Of a DNA stretch of 64,000 nucleotides, positions 37,340-48,041 are shown in pieces. This stretch comes from Pomacea canaliculata (taxonomy: Eukaryota > Mollusca > Gastropoda > Architaenioglossa > Ampullariidae): contig NC_037599.1 of NCBI RefSeq assembly GCF_003073045.1, forward strand, positions 4,848,247-4,912,246, written 5' to 3'. Position 1 is the stretch's first letter, and every line of letters begins with the position of its first letter. Both the position numbers and the translations under genes were made by a program. The notes beneath the pieces were generated by a model that saw nothing but the letters and a program-made list of their open reading frames with translations, was not told the DNA's origin and searched no databases.

Positions 37340-38730
37340 TCTTACATTACGACAAACATCTGTCTTTATTGGTCCCAGTCACTAATCTCTCTCTGCAATC
37401 TGCCTTCACCACGCTCTGTATTTTCTGTAAAGTTCTGTAAATTTTATTGTAACGCTTTCATCACTCAGGTCGTTGAAATCTCCTGAAGATTAGCTCCACT
37501 CGCCATATTCTGTCCATCTCATCAAGCCAAGCTAATTATCATCGCAACTCTCTTCTTGCTGGCTGTCCACATTGATAAGGTTTATAAAATATAAAATGTT
37601 TACTGGCTGTTATCGTGTACCTCATCTTTATGTTGTTTAGTGTGTCTATATGTACCTCTCTGTTTACTGGCTGTTATCTTTTATTTATCATTATTGGTCT
37701 GCGCAGACAGTGCAATCTATCTTGGACGTGATGCTGCGCGTTAATAAGTTCCCATTATCATCATTATTAAACAACTGTCGAAGGATAAACTAATCCAAGG
37801 GACGTAAGCCACATAAAAAGGTTTCGCGTGTTATCTCCCATTTCTGTGTGTTTTGGTACGTTATCCGAAATCAAAGTTGTTTTCTCAATAAAGATATAAA
37901 GAATTAAATATATAAAAAAAGAAGAAATACTATCCCACTGTTTGAAATTATTTAATTTGCCTGATTCTTTGTTACATTTATCAAGATGCATCCCGAGGAA
38001 ACTGTTTGTTTGCAAGTAAATCACATGGGAAAGTGAAGCATGCACCATTTGATTTTTTCTGTTCATAAAAGCCTTCCTAATCTTTCCATTTTTATTCTAA
38101 CGCTTTTCTGATGAAAGATGAAGTTACGTTTACACCAGATATAATGATGTCTTTAATGATAATAATATATATTTTCCATATCGTATCACTTATTAGCAAT
38201 AATGGTAGCTAGAATGATCTAGACGGGCTTGGGCACAGTCGTACGGCGGTCACCGGCAGGTCAAGCGGGGTTAGATGCCTCATCAAAGCGCCCGAGACGT
38301 CGGGCAACACCTAGCAACAGACCGCTACCACATTTCATTCATAACACCTAGATGGGGATGAGGCTGGGCTTCTTTTGAAGTGTGTTGACGACAGCACTTT
38401 TACAAACGAGGGGCTACACCACCATTTGACAAGGAGGTTGATGATGCGAATGATAACTATAAATATAATCATCAAGTCAAGAAGATGAGTGTATCGCGTA
38501 GAGCAGAGACGTTAAATAACCTGGACAGCCAACTCAGGCGCGGGAACACATCTCTTGTGTCGCGCATGCGCTGCACCAGGTTTGTCATTCGCCTGAGGTG
38601 GGGACAAACGAGCGGTCGACCGCTGTGCCACCCGACTGACATTCTACGTGTATTAATTTTATGTTTCAACGTACACAGTGAGACAGATTAAAACATTTTA
38701 AAGAGTAAGAACGTAGAAAAAAGAACGGGT
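37340..38730. other. Gene-free spacer between fossil retroelements
   Basis: Mostly AT-rich, with two GC-rich islands at about 38222-38335 and 38470-38640. On the minus strand the second contains GTGGCACAGCGGTCGACCGC, which resembles a polymerase III A box, so it may be another SINE head. No supporting B box or second copy was found. Nothing else is supported. Confidence 0.35.
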
Positions 38731-38732
38731 AG

Positions 38733-39161
38733 GCATCAAACTATTTTAAAAAATCAAATAAAGCCCCGATAAGTAAACATAATGTAAACTGATTCATAAG
38801 ACTACAACAACAGTTTTAATACATGTGTGGGTGCCACACTAGCGCCCTCTGTCAGTACGCTGACCAGGAAGTACAAAAGTCTGTGATAAGGTCAGTCGGT
38901 CACCACCCTTCAAAGTCTGAGGTCGACCAGCGCCACCACGCACTCGACAACTGCTCGGCTTTGTTTGGAACAAACAACATTGTAAGGTAATCATGATGTA
39001 TTCTTTTATAGTTTCAAGTTAAAGTGAAATTCCATTTCAAAACTTTAAGACAAATCTCGATTACACTATTATCTAAGTCGTTTTCTGTAGGTTTTTCTTC
39101 TGGATAGTGCCTGTCTGTTACGCGCATTTCGTTGCCAAACTATTCAATCGCAAGCCTAAAC
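38733..39161 (-). repeat. Left LTR of the Gypsy-type array (incomplete)
   Basis: Matches the middle and right LTRs from ATCAAATAAAGCCCCGATAA to CGCAAGCCTAAAC but lacks the part next to unique DNA that the other two have. This LTR is therefore shorter, and no target duplication can be checked. Confidence 0.85.
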
Positions 39162-40198
39162 GGTTGCAGAAGACTTGACCTCGGTTTCTAAGGGGTGTTT
39201 TTTTTCAGGGGTGTTTTTCGTTGCAGAGGAAGCGTTTCGTCTATTTTTACTGGTCAGATCCTCCACAGTGTCCATTGACAGAGTGGGTAAGGACACCTTG
39301 TCATCTGCTGTTGAAGATGGAATTAGTGCAAGATTGCAATAGCTAGGTGCCTGAGGGAGCAGATAAGATTCCGATTGCACAACCGGAATTTGAATTTGAC
39401 TTTGAGGAGTCATTTCAAGCGAGAGGATATCCGCAAAACTGATACATTCGCCTCTGAAAGTTTCTTCTATTATGGGTACGTTGACGAGGGGAACTACACG
39501 ATTGCGTCCCTTAGCTGACGGGTTTTTTTTTTTTTTTTTTTTTTTGCATATGTCACAAGTTTGGCAATACTGGCGTACGTCCAGGCCGCCAAAAGTGGCT
39601 GAAGACTCTTTCGAGAGTATTTCTCGCGCCTTGGTGTCCGGCGAATGGGCTGTCATGGGCATATTCCAAGACAGTAGATCTTAGAACCTGTGGCACAACT
39701 ATTTGAGTGACATCTGATTGCTGTGGCCGTTGAAAATGTCTCCACTTTGAAGGAGCTGTTTAACCAGTCGGTTTTCGTAAAGTAAGCGTTAGGGTGCGAT
39801 CTTCCCTCTGCTTTTGGATTAACTCCGATTTAGAAATGCCTACTGCTGGTAAGGCTGGACTCAAGAGTGTGGGTGCTTGGTTCGCTTCCCTCGTGCTTTT
39901 GTCACTACTGCAGCGCTTGTTGATGCGGGTTGGTATTCGGCTGTGAACGTTACCTCTTGCACGCCGGGAACGTTGCCTATGATGACATCAGTTACTGGAT
40001 TCTTGATTACACGTGTAAGAGGTCCAGTGAAGAAAGGCGTGTCCACCTGCACTCGTGCTAGAGGAAATACTTCCTTACGTCCTCCGAAGGTAAGACACGT
40101 TTGGTTTTTCCCCAGATATTCTGTAGGTGCACTAAGCTCGCTCGAATGCCAGCTGTAGTCGCTCCAGTATCCCTTAGGAACCTGCACCGCTTTTCCTT

Positions 40199-41802
40199 TT
40201 ACCATCCCGGGGTAAAGAGGCAATGACCCCGCCTCCAGCGTGGTGGTAGAACACAAGACTGCGACGTTTGCCACTTCCTGCTTTCATCACACACCGAAGC
40301 GGGTTGAGGTCGTTGTCTATTATTGGCACAGAAGCGTGCTTTGTGTCCATAACCTTGGCATGTAAAACATTGAAGTCTTGTACTTGGTTTGACAGAATCA
40401 GGCTTGGACTGGTTTGGCGATACTGTTCGTTTTTGTTCTCTCAACGGCCGCCGGTGTACTGGTGGCGAGTTAGTCGATGGTCTACTTCTGTTGTCGACTG
40501 GTGGGGTCCTAGGAGAGTAGGTACTAGGAGGGGTTGGTCTATTAGTAGTCATAGTAGCCTGGCAGTCCTTGGGGTTGTGCAGCTTGCATTCGCAAACATG
40601 GTTGTTTTTCTGTCGGCGCGCTATGTTCTTACTGGGATGGGCCTTCCGATACTTCTCAGCCCACTCTATCATTTCTGCTGCCGATTTAGGATCCCTTTCC
40701 TTTAGAAATACTGCCATATCTTTAGAAATGCTCTGCATTATCTGTTCTCTTAAGACGAGGTCTCGCAGGCTTTCGAATGACTTGTCTATCCCTGCCAACG
40801 TTATCCATCTATCCAGTAAACTTGTTACTCTAGTCAGAAAAGCGGGCATAGACTCTCCTTCAGCTGGTCTCACTGACCTCAGTTTTTCTCTGAATCCGTC
40901 TTCTGTACACTGGAATTTCAACAATAATTGTTTTCTTAACTCTTCATACTCCACTTGTCCCTGCACACAGAGTGCGTGATATAACTTGAGAGCTTCCCCC
41001 TGAATCGTAGCGGACAAATGTAATGGCCACAAATGTCTGGGCCATCGGAGGGCTTCTGCATGGGCTTCAAAACGGAAAAGAAAAGAATCTATGTCATCTA
41101 GATCTTCCTTTAAGAGAGGTAATTTCGGAATAAATCCTTTAGGGGTTACTTTTCTTACTTGTGCCTCGCCATTAGGTTGACCATTTCCTAACCTAAGTCT
41201 AGCTAGTTCAAATTCCCTCTCTCTTTCTCGCTCGCGCTCCTCCCGTTCTGCCTGTTCTTTCTCTCTTTCTCACTGAATCTTTTCTTTTTCCAATCTCTCC
41301 TCCTTTTCTGCCTGTTCTTTCTCTCTTTCTCGCTGAATCTTTTCTTTTTCCAATCTCTCCTCCTTTTCTGCCTGTTCTTTCTCTCTTTCTCGCTGAATCT
41401 TTTCTTTTCCAATCTCTCCTCCTTTTCTGCCTGTTCTTTCTCTCTTTCTCGCTGAATCTTTTCTTTTTCCAATCTCTCCTCCTTTTCTGCCTGTTCTTTC
41501 TCTCTTTCTCGCTGAATCTTTTCTTTTTCCAATCTCTCCTCCTTTTCTGCCTGTTCTTTCTCTCTTTCTCGCTGAATCTTTCCTTTTTCCAACCTCTCCT
41601 CCCATTCTGCGTGTTCTTTCTCTCTCTCCCTTTCTGCCTGTTCTTTCGCTCGTCTTTCTTCCCTTTCATTTCTCTCCCTTTCAAGCCTCTCTTCCCTTTC
41701 CACCTTCTCGTATTTCTCTATTCGCTGAATTAAGTACTTAGTGAGCGACTCGCCCGTTAAACCTATGCTCTCCCCTTGCTCTTTAAAGGCCTCAATATCC
41801 AT
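40199..41802 (-). other. Gag region of internal copy A (fossil)
   Basis: The N-terminal part begins MDIEAFKEQGESIGLTGESL and runs into Glu/Lys/Arg coiled-coil repeats. A capsid-like helical region (WPLHLSATIQGEALKLYHAL) and a CCHC knuckle (CFTCQGYGHKARFC) follow. Treated as a fossil; it looks broken, with a few breaks. Confidence 0.8.
41225..41620 (-). repeat. 60-base coding minisatellite in gag, copy A
   Basis: About six tandem units of 60 bases, each encoding a 20-residue charged block (EKEQAEKEERLEKEKIQRER). Predicted as a continuous coiled coil. Confidence 0.9.
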
Positions 41803-42590
41803 GATTACTTCTAAAAAGAAAACACAAAATTTCTAATTACAGAGCTATACCCTGCCACTAGTCAGAAACAAGTTAGCAAACTCAAATTTACCAGTGACAA
41901 CACTACCCTGCAAAACTCTCACGTTCAAAATTTTACCATACTACACTTAAACAAAATATCATCAAAGGTAAACTGAATATCATTAAAGGTAAAGTGCTTC
42001 TCAAGGAATTTGTCAAATCGTTTTTAAATTCCCACTCAAAACTAGGATATGAATCACAGAAAGAACTAAATATCATTATAAGTTCACTCTCAGCATCACA
42101 TGGCAAAGTGAATTAGAGAAAGCCCAAAAAATTTCTCTTAAAATTTTAAGAGAGCAAAAGCGACCCTAAAAAGAAAAGACTTCTTACTCCTACTCACTCG
42201 CACATCCAATCAAGAAGAACAGAAAAACTTAGCGACAGACGAGAGACAGGAAGGCACAGTAACTAGTTCCTTACTACGGGTAGAACTATACACACCCGGG
42301 GACCCGTAAAACTGGAGACGGGATCACAGCATGGGGTAACTACACATACCAAATAATTAATCAAAAAAATACAAAGAGCTGGTAACAAGTTCTGGCAGCA
42401 CTTTTCAAAATAATGTCATGAGGCAATGGGTGGCAACCGAAAACGGTGACCACAACACACACACAAGAATTACTAAAAAAAAAAAAACTGTATTGCTAAC
42501 AGAAAATGATCAGCGACAAAGGACAGCTTCCGCACAACACAATACCAAACGAGACAGACCCACGACAGATCACGTCGGGGTCACCAAATA

Positions 42591-43133
42591 TGTCACACGC
42601 CACGTCACACACGGTATTCACGCGCATTCAAACAATACACAAGACAACGATCTGTCCATGAGCTTCTCGTCTTACTTTACTAACAGCCCGCTGGGCGCTG
42701 GTGCATCAAATTATTTTTTTAAAAATCAAATAAAGCCCCGATAAGTAAACATAATGTAAACTGATTCATAAGACTACAATAACAGTTTTAATACATGTGT
42801 GGGTGCCACACTAGCGCCCTCTGTCAGTACACTGACCAGGAAGTACAAAAGTCTGTGACAACGCCAGTCAGTCACCACCCTTCAAAGTCTGAGGTCGACC
42901 AGCGCCACCACGCACTCGACAACTGCTCGGCTTTGTTTGGAACAAACAACATTGTAAGGTAATCATGATGTATTCCTTCATAGTTTCAAGTTAAAGTGAA
43001 ATTCCATTTCAAAACTTTAAGACAAATCTCGATTACACTATTATCTAAGTCGTTTTCTGTAGGTTTTTCTTCTGGATAGTGCCTGTCTGTCACGCGCATT
43101 TCGTTGACAAACTATTCAATCGCAAGCCTAAAC
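42591..43133 (-). repeat. Middle LTR of the Gypsy-type array
   Basis: About 543 bases, shared by both internal regions. The minus-strand end reads ...GTGTGACA, next to the primer-binding-like site. It differs from the right LTR at only a few positions. Outer edges are approximate. Confidence 0.85.
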
Positions 43134-44185
43134 GGTTGCAGAAGACTTGACCTCGGTTTCTAAGGGGTGTTTTTTTCAGGGGTGTTTTTCGTTGCAGAGG
43201 AAGCGTTTCGTCTATTTTTACTGAAGTCAGATCCTCCACAGTGTCCATTGACAGAGTGGGTAAGGACACCTTGTCATCTGCTGTTGAAGATGGAATTAGT
43301 GCAAGATTGCAATAGCTAGGTGCCTGAGGGAGCAGATAAGATTCCGATTGCACAACCGGAATTTGAATTTGACTTTGAGGAGTCATTTCAAGCGAGAGGA
43401 TATCCGCAAAACTGATACATTCGCCTCTGAAAGTTTCTTCTATTATGGGTACATTGACGAGGGGAACTACACGATTGCGTCCCTTAGCTGACGGGTTTTT
43501 TTTTTTTTTTTTTTTTTTTTGCATATGTCACAAGTTTGGCAATACTGGCGTACGTCCCTCCGTATGCCAGGCCACCAAAAGTGGCTGAAGACTCTTTCGA
43601 GAGTATTTCTCGCGCCTTGGTGTCCGGCGAATGGGCTGTCATGGGCATATTCCAAGACAGTAGATCTTAGAACCTGTGGCACAACTATTTGAGTGACATC
43701 TGATTGCTGTGGCCGTTGAAAATGTCTCCACTTTGAAGGAGCTGTTTAACCAGTCGGTTTTCGTAAAGTAAGGCGTTAGGGTGCGATCTTCCCTCTGCTT
43801 TTGGATTAACTCCGATTTAGAAATGCCTACTGCTGGTAAGGCTGGACTCAAGAGTGTGGGTGCTTGGTTCGCTTCCCTCGTGCTTTTGTCACTACTGCAG
43901 CGCTTGTTGATGCGGGTTGGTATTCGGCTGTGAACGTTACCTCTTGCACGCCGGGAACGTTGCCTATGATGACATCAGTTACTGGATTCTTGATTACACG
44001 TGTAAGAGGTCCAGTGAAGAAAGGCGTGTCCACCTGCACTCGTGCTAGAGGAAATACTTCCTTACGTCCTCCGAAGGTAAGACACGTTTGGTTTTTCCCC
44101 AGATATTCTGTAGGTGCCACTAAGCTCGCTCGAATGCCAGCTGTAGTCGCTCCAGTATCCCTTAGAACCTGCACCGCTTTTCCTT

Positions 44186-45670
44186 TTACCATCCCGGGGT
44201 AAAGAGGCAATGACCCCGCCTCCAGCGTGGTGGTAGAACACAAGACTGCGACGTTTGCCACTTCCTGCTTTCATCACACACCGAAGCGGGTTGAGGTCGT
44301 TGTCTATTATTGGCACAGAAGCGTGCTTTGTGTCCATAACCTTGGCATGTAAAACATTGAAGTCTGGTACTTGGTTTGACAGAATCAGGCTTGGACTGGT
44401 TTGGCGATACTGTTCGTTTTTGTTCTCTCAACGGCCGCCGGTGTACTGGTGGCGAGTTAGTCGATGGCCTACTTCTGTTGTCAACTGGTGGAGTCCTAGG
44501 AGAGTAGGTACTAGGAGGGGTTGGTCTATTAGTAGTCATAGTAGCCTGGCAGTCCTTGGGGTTGTGCAGCTTGCATTCGCAAACATGGTTGTTTTTCTGT
44601 CGGCGCGCTATGTTCTTACTGGGATGGGCCTTCCGATACTTCTCAGCCCACTCTATCATTTCTGCTGCCGATTTAGGATCCCTTTCCTTTAGAAATACTG
44701 CCATATCTTTAGAAATGCTCTGCATTATCTGTTCTCTTAAGACGAGGTCTCGCAGGCTTTCGAATGACTTGTCTATCCCTGCCAACGTTATCCATCTATC
44801 CAGTAAACTGGTTACTCTAGTCAGAAAAGCGGGCATAGACTCTCCTTCAGCTGGTCTCACTGACCTCAGTTTTTCTCTGAATCCGTCTTCTGTACACTGG
44901 AATTTCAACAATAATTGTTTTCTTAACTCTTCATACTCCACTTGTCCCTGCACACAGAGTGCGTGATATAACTTGAGAGCTTCCCCCTGAATCGTAGCGG
45001 ACAAATGTAATGGCCACAAATGTCTGGGCCATCGGAGGGCTTCTGCATGGGCTTCAAAACGGAAAAGAAAAGAATCTATGTCATCTAGGTCTTCCTTAAA
45101 GAGAGGTAATTTCGGAATAAATCCTTTAGGGGTTACTTCTCTTACTTGTGCCTCGCCATTAGGTTGACCGTTTCCTAACCTAAGTCTAGCTAGTTCAAAT
45201 TCCCTCTCTCTTTCTCGCTCGCGCTCCTCCCGTTCTGCCTGTTCTTTCTCTCTTTCTCGCTGAATCTTTTCTTTTTCCAATCTCTCCTCCTTTTCTGCCT
45301 GTTCTTTCTCTCTTTCTCGCTGAATCTTTTCTTTTTCCAATCTCTCCTCCTTTTCTGCCTGTTCTTTCTCTCTTTCTCGCTGAATCTTTTCTTTTTCCAA
45401 TCTCTCCTCCTTTTCTGCCTGTTCTTTCTCTCTTTATCGCTGAATCTTTTCTTTTTCCAACCTCTCCTCCCATTCTGCCTGTTCTTTCTCTCTCTCCCTT
45501 TCTGCCTGTTCTTTCGCTCGTCTTTCTTCCCTTTCATTTCTCTCCCTTTCAAGCCTCTCTTCCCTTTCCGCCTTCTCGTATTTCTCTATTCGCTGAATTA
45601 AGTACTTAGTGAGCGACTCGCTCGTTAAACCTATGCTCTCCCCTTGCGCTTTAAAGGCCTCAATATCCAT
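44186..45670 (-). other. Gag region of internal copy B (fossil)
   Basis: Same order of parts as copy A. A 404-residue open frame covers repeats, capsid-like region and zinc knuckle. The region is otherwise close to copy A at nearly every base and looks broken, with one or two breaks. Confidence 0.8.
45225..45480 (-). repeat. 60-base coding minisatellite in gag, copy B
   Basis: About four units of the same 60-base repeat found in copy A. The unit number therefore changed after the two copies separated. Confidence 0.9.
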
Positions 45671-46455
45671 GATTACTTCTAAAAAGAAAACACAAAATTT
45701 CTAATTACAGAGCTATACCCTGCCACTAGTCAGAAACAAGTTAGCAAACTCAAATTTACCAGTGACAACACTACCCTGCAAACTCTCACGTTCAAAATTT
45801 TACCATACTACACTTAAACAAAATATCATCAAAGGTAAACTGAATATCATGAAAGGTAAAGTGCTTCTCAAGGAATTTGTCAAATCGTTTTTAAATTCCC
45901 ACTCAAAACTAGGACATGAATCACAGAAAGAACTAAATATCATTATAAGTTCACTCTCAGCATCACATGGCAAAGTGAATTAGAGAAAGCCCAAAAAATT
46001 TTTCTTAAAATTTTAAGAGAGCAAAAGCGATCCTAAAAAGAAAAGACTTCTTACTCCTACTCACTCACACATCCAATCAAGAAGAACAGAAAAACTTAGC
46101 GACAGACGAGAGACAGGAAGGCGCAGTAACTAGTTCCTTACTACGGGTAGAACTATACACACCCGTAGACCCGTAAAACTGGAGACGGGATCACAGCATG
46201 GCGTAACTACACATACCAAATAATTAATCAAAAAAATACAAAGTGCTGGTAACAAGTTCTGGCAGCACTTTTCAAAATAAAGTCATGAGGCAATGGGTGG
46301 CAACCGAAAACGGTGACCACAACACACACACAAGAACTACTATAAAAAAAAACTGTATTGCTAACAGAAAATGATCAGCGACAAAGGACAGCTTCCGCAC
46401 AACACAATACCAAACGAGACAGACCCACGACAGATCACGTCGGGGTCACCAAATA

Positions 46456-47000
46456 TGTCACACACCGCGTCACACACGGTATTCACGCGCATTCAAACAA
46501 TACACAAGACAACGATCTGTCCATGGGCTTCTCGTCTTACTTTACTAACATAGCCCGCTGGGCGCTGGTGCATCAAATTATTTTTTTAAAAATCAAATAA
46601 AGCCCCGATAAGTAAACATAATGTAAACTGATTCATTAGACTACAATAACAGTTTTAATACATGTGTGGGTGCCACACTAGCGCCCTCTGTCAGTACGCT
46701 GACCAGGAAGTACAAAAGTCTGTGACAACGTCAGTCGGTCACCACCCTTCAAAGTCTGAGGTCGACCAGCGCCACCACGCACTCGACAACTGCTCGGCTT
46801 TGTTTGGAACAAACAACATTGTAAGGTAATCATGATGTATTCTTTCATAGTTTCAAGTTAAAGTGAAATTCCATTTCAAAACTTTAAGACAAATCTCGAT
46901 TACACTATTATCTAAGTCGTTTTCTGTAGGTTTTTCTTCTGGATAGTGCCTGTCTGTCACGCGCATTTCGTTGCCAAACTATTCAATCGCAAGCCTAAAC
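46456..47000 (-). repeat. Right LTR of the Gypsy-type array (5' LTR of the element)
   Basis: About 545 bases, nearly identical to the middle LTR. Similarity stops sharply at 47000, where unique host sequence begins; this marks the insertion edge. Confidence 0.85.
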
Positions 47001-47814
47001 TAATTTGAAAGACTCGACATGATTTTATGATGGATCGTGGCATTTCTAGATTGTATAGACAGTTTCGGAGATCAGGTCACTTACCCAAAGGTTGAAACGG
47101 CAGGTAGCTCTGTCTATAAACAGAAATGATAAACTGTAACTAAATGTAGAAGAAGGAAAAATAAAGGCAGAATAAATCATCACATTGCCAGTATCGTCGA
47201 TGTACTCTCAAGCTGCCACCGCGATCCAAACAAACGCAAAGACAAAAAACTCAAGTAAAGATAAAATATTCCCTCACCTCCTTCCCTAAGTCAAGATTCA
47301 GTCCCTATGTAACTCATAGCAAGATACTATTGGAACACCAATATTCAAAGAATATCACTCCATTCGTCTAATCATAACACACACAAACACACACTCGTTC
47401 TGTCTCATCTCTGAACATCTCTCTCCCTCTCTTGCTTTGGAAAACATTTTGGAAGAAAAGCTTTTCTGATAATGAATGTTCCCCCCTCCCACAAGAAATC
47501 CGCCAGTTCAGGCTCTGTAAGATTAGAGGTGGCCAAGGAAAAAAAAATCATGATAAAATTTGGTATAGAAGTTTTAAAAGATATTAGTTTTAAATGCTCA
47601 TCAATAAAGGGGGAGATAATATCAGTTAATGAATATCCTTCTATATTAGCTATTTACTTTTTTGTGAACCTTTAAAAGTGATTGCATACAAAAAGTAGTG
47701 CCGGTCAGGTATTGCCGACATGGAGATAAGCTTGGTCACTGATAAAGACTGGTATCTGATAAACTCTTGCTGCTCCAACACGGAACACATACTTCAGCTC
47801 TGTCCTGAGAGTAG

Positions 47815-47876
<62 letters not shown>

Positions 47877-48041
47877 CTGACAGCACTATATTAGTTTTCT
47901 GAGACCACTACTTTTTTTGTTTCGTTGTGTGACAGACATCTTATCTGACATCTTGGAAGCCATGCAGTACAGGGGAATTATTGTGTAATCTCACTGAAAT
48001 TATAGTGAAAAGCGACCAGTATATCCAATTAACATTTCAGA
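47001..48041. other. 5' flank of KY-like gene 2
   Basis: The part at 47090-47235 matches the upstream flank of gene 1 (25140-25275), so it belongs to the duplicated unit. A GTT microsatellite follows at 47815-47876. Exon 1 of gene 2 is preceded by an acceptor-like CATTTCAG, which allows an upstream non-coding exon. No promoter was recognised. Confidence 0.5.
47815..47876. repeat. (GTT)n microsatellite
   Basis: About 20 perfect GTT units. The open frame through it is an artefact (poly-Val). Confidence 0.97.

Larger units (their letters stand above)
38733..47000 (-). mobile_element. Fossil Gypsy-type LTR retrotransposon array: LTR-internal-LTR-internal-LTR
   Basis: Two near-identical internal regions (about 39162-42590 and 43134-46455) are separated and flanked by three copies of one LTR. 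All parts are oriented on the minus strand. Next to the middle and right LTRs is a primer-binding-like TGGTGACCCCGACGTG. Parts seen are gag (charged coiled-coil repeats, capsid-like region, one CCHC zinc knuckle), a protease-like segment and an integrase zinc-binding fragment. Reverse transcriptase and RNase H are not seen. Both copies look broken, with a few breaks each. The very high similarity between copies points to a young element. Such arrays usually arise by unequal recombination between LTRs. Confidence 0.88.

Noticed and set aside
40268-40979. Plus-strand open frames of 136-145 codons opposite gag
   Set aside because: Mirror frames of the minus-strand fossil gag; repeated in the second body only because the DNA is duplicated.
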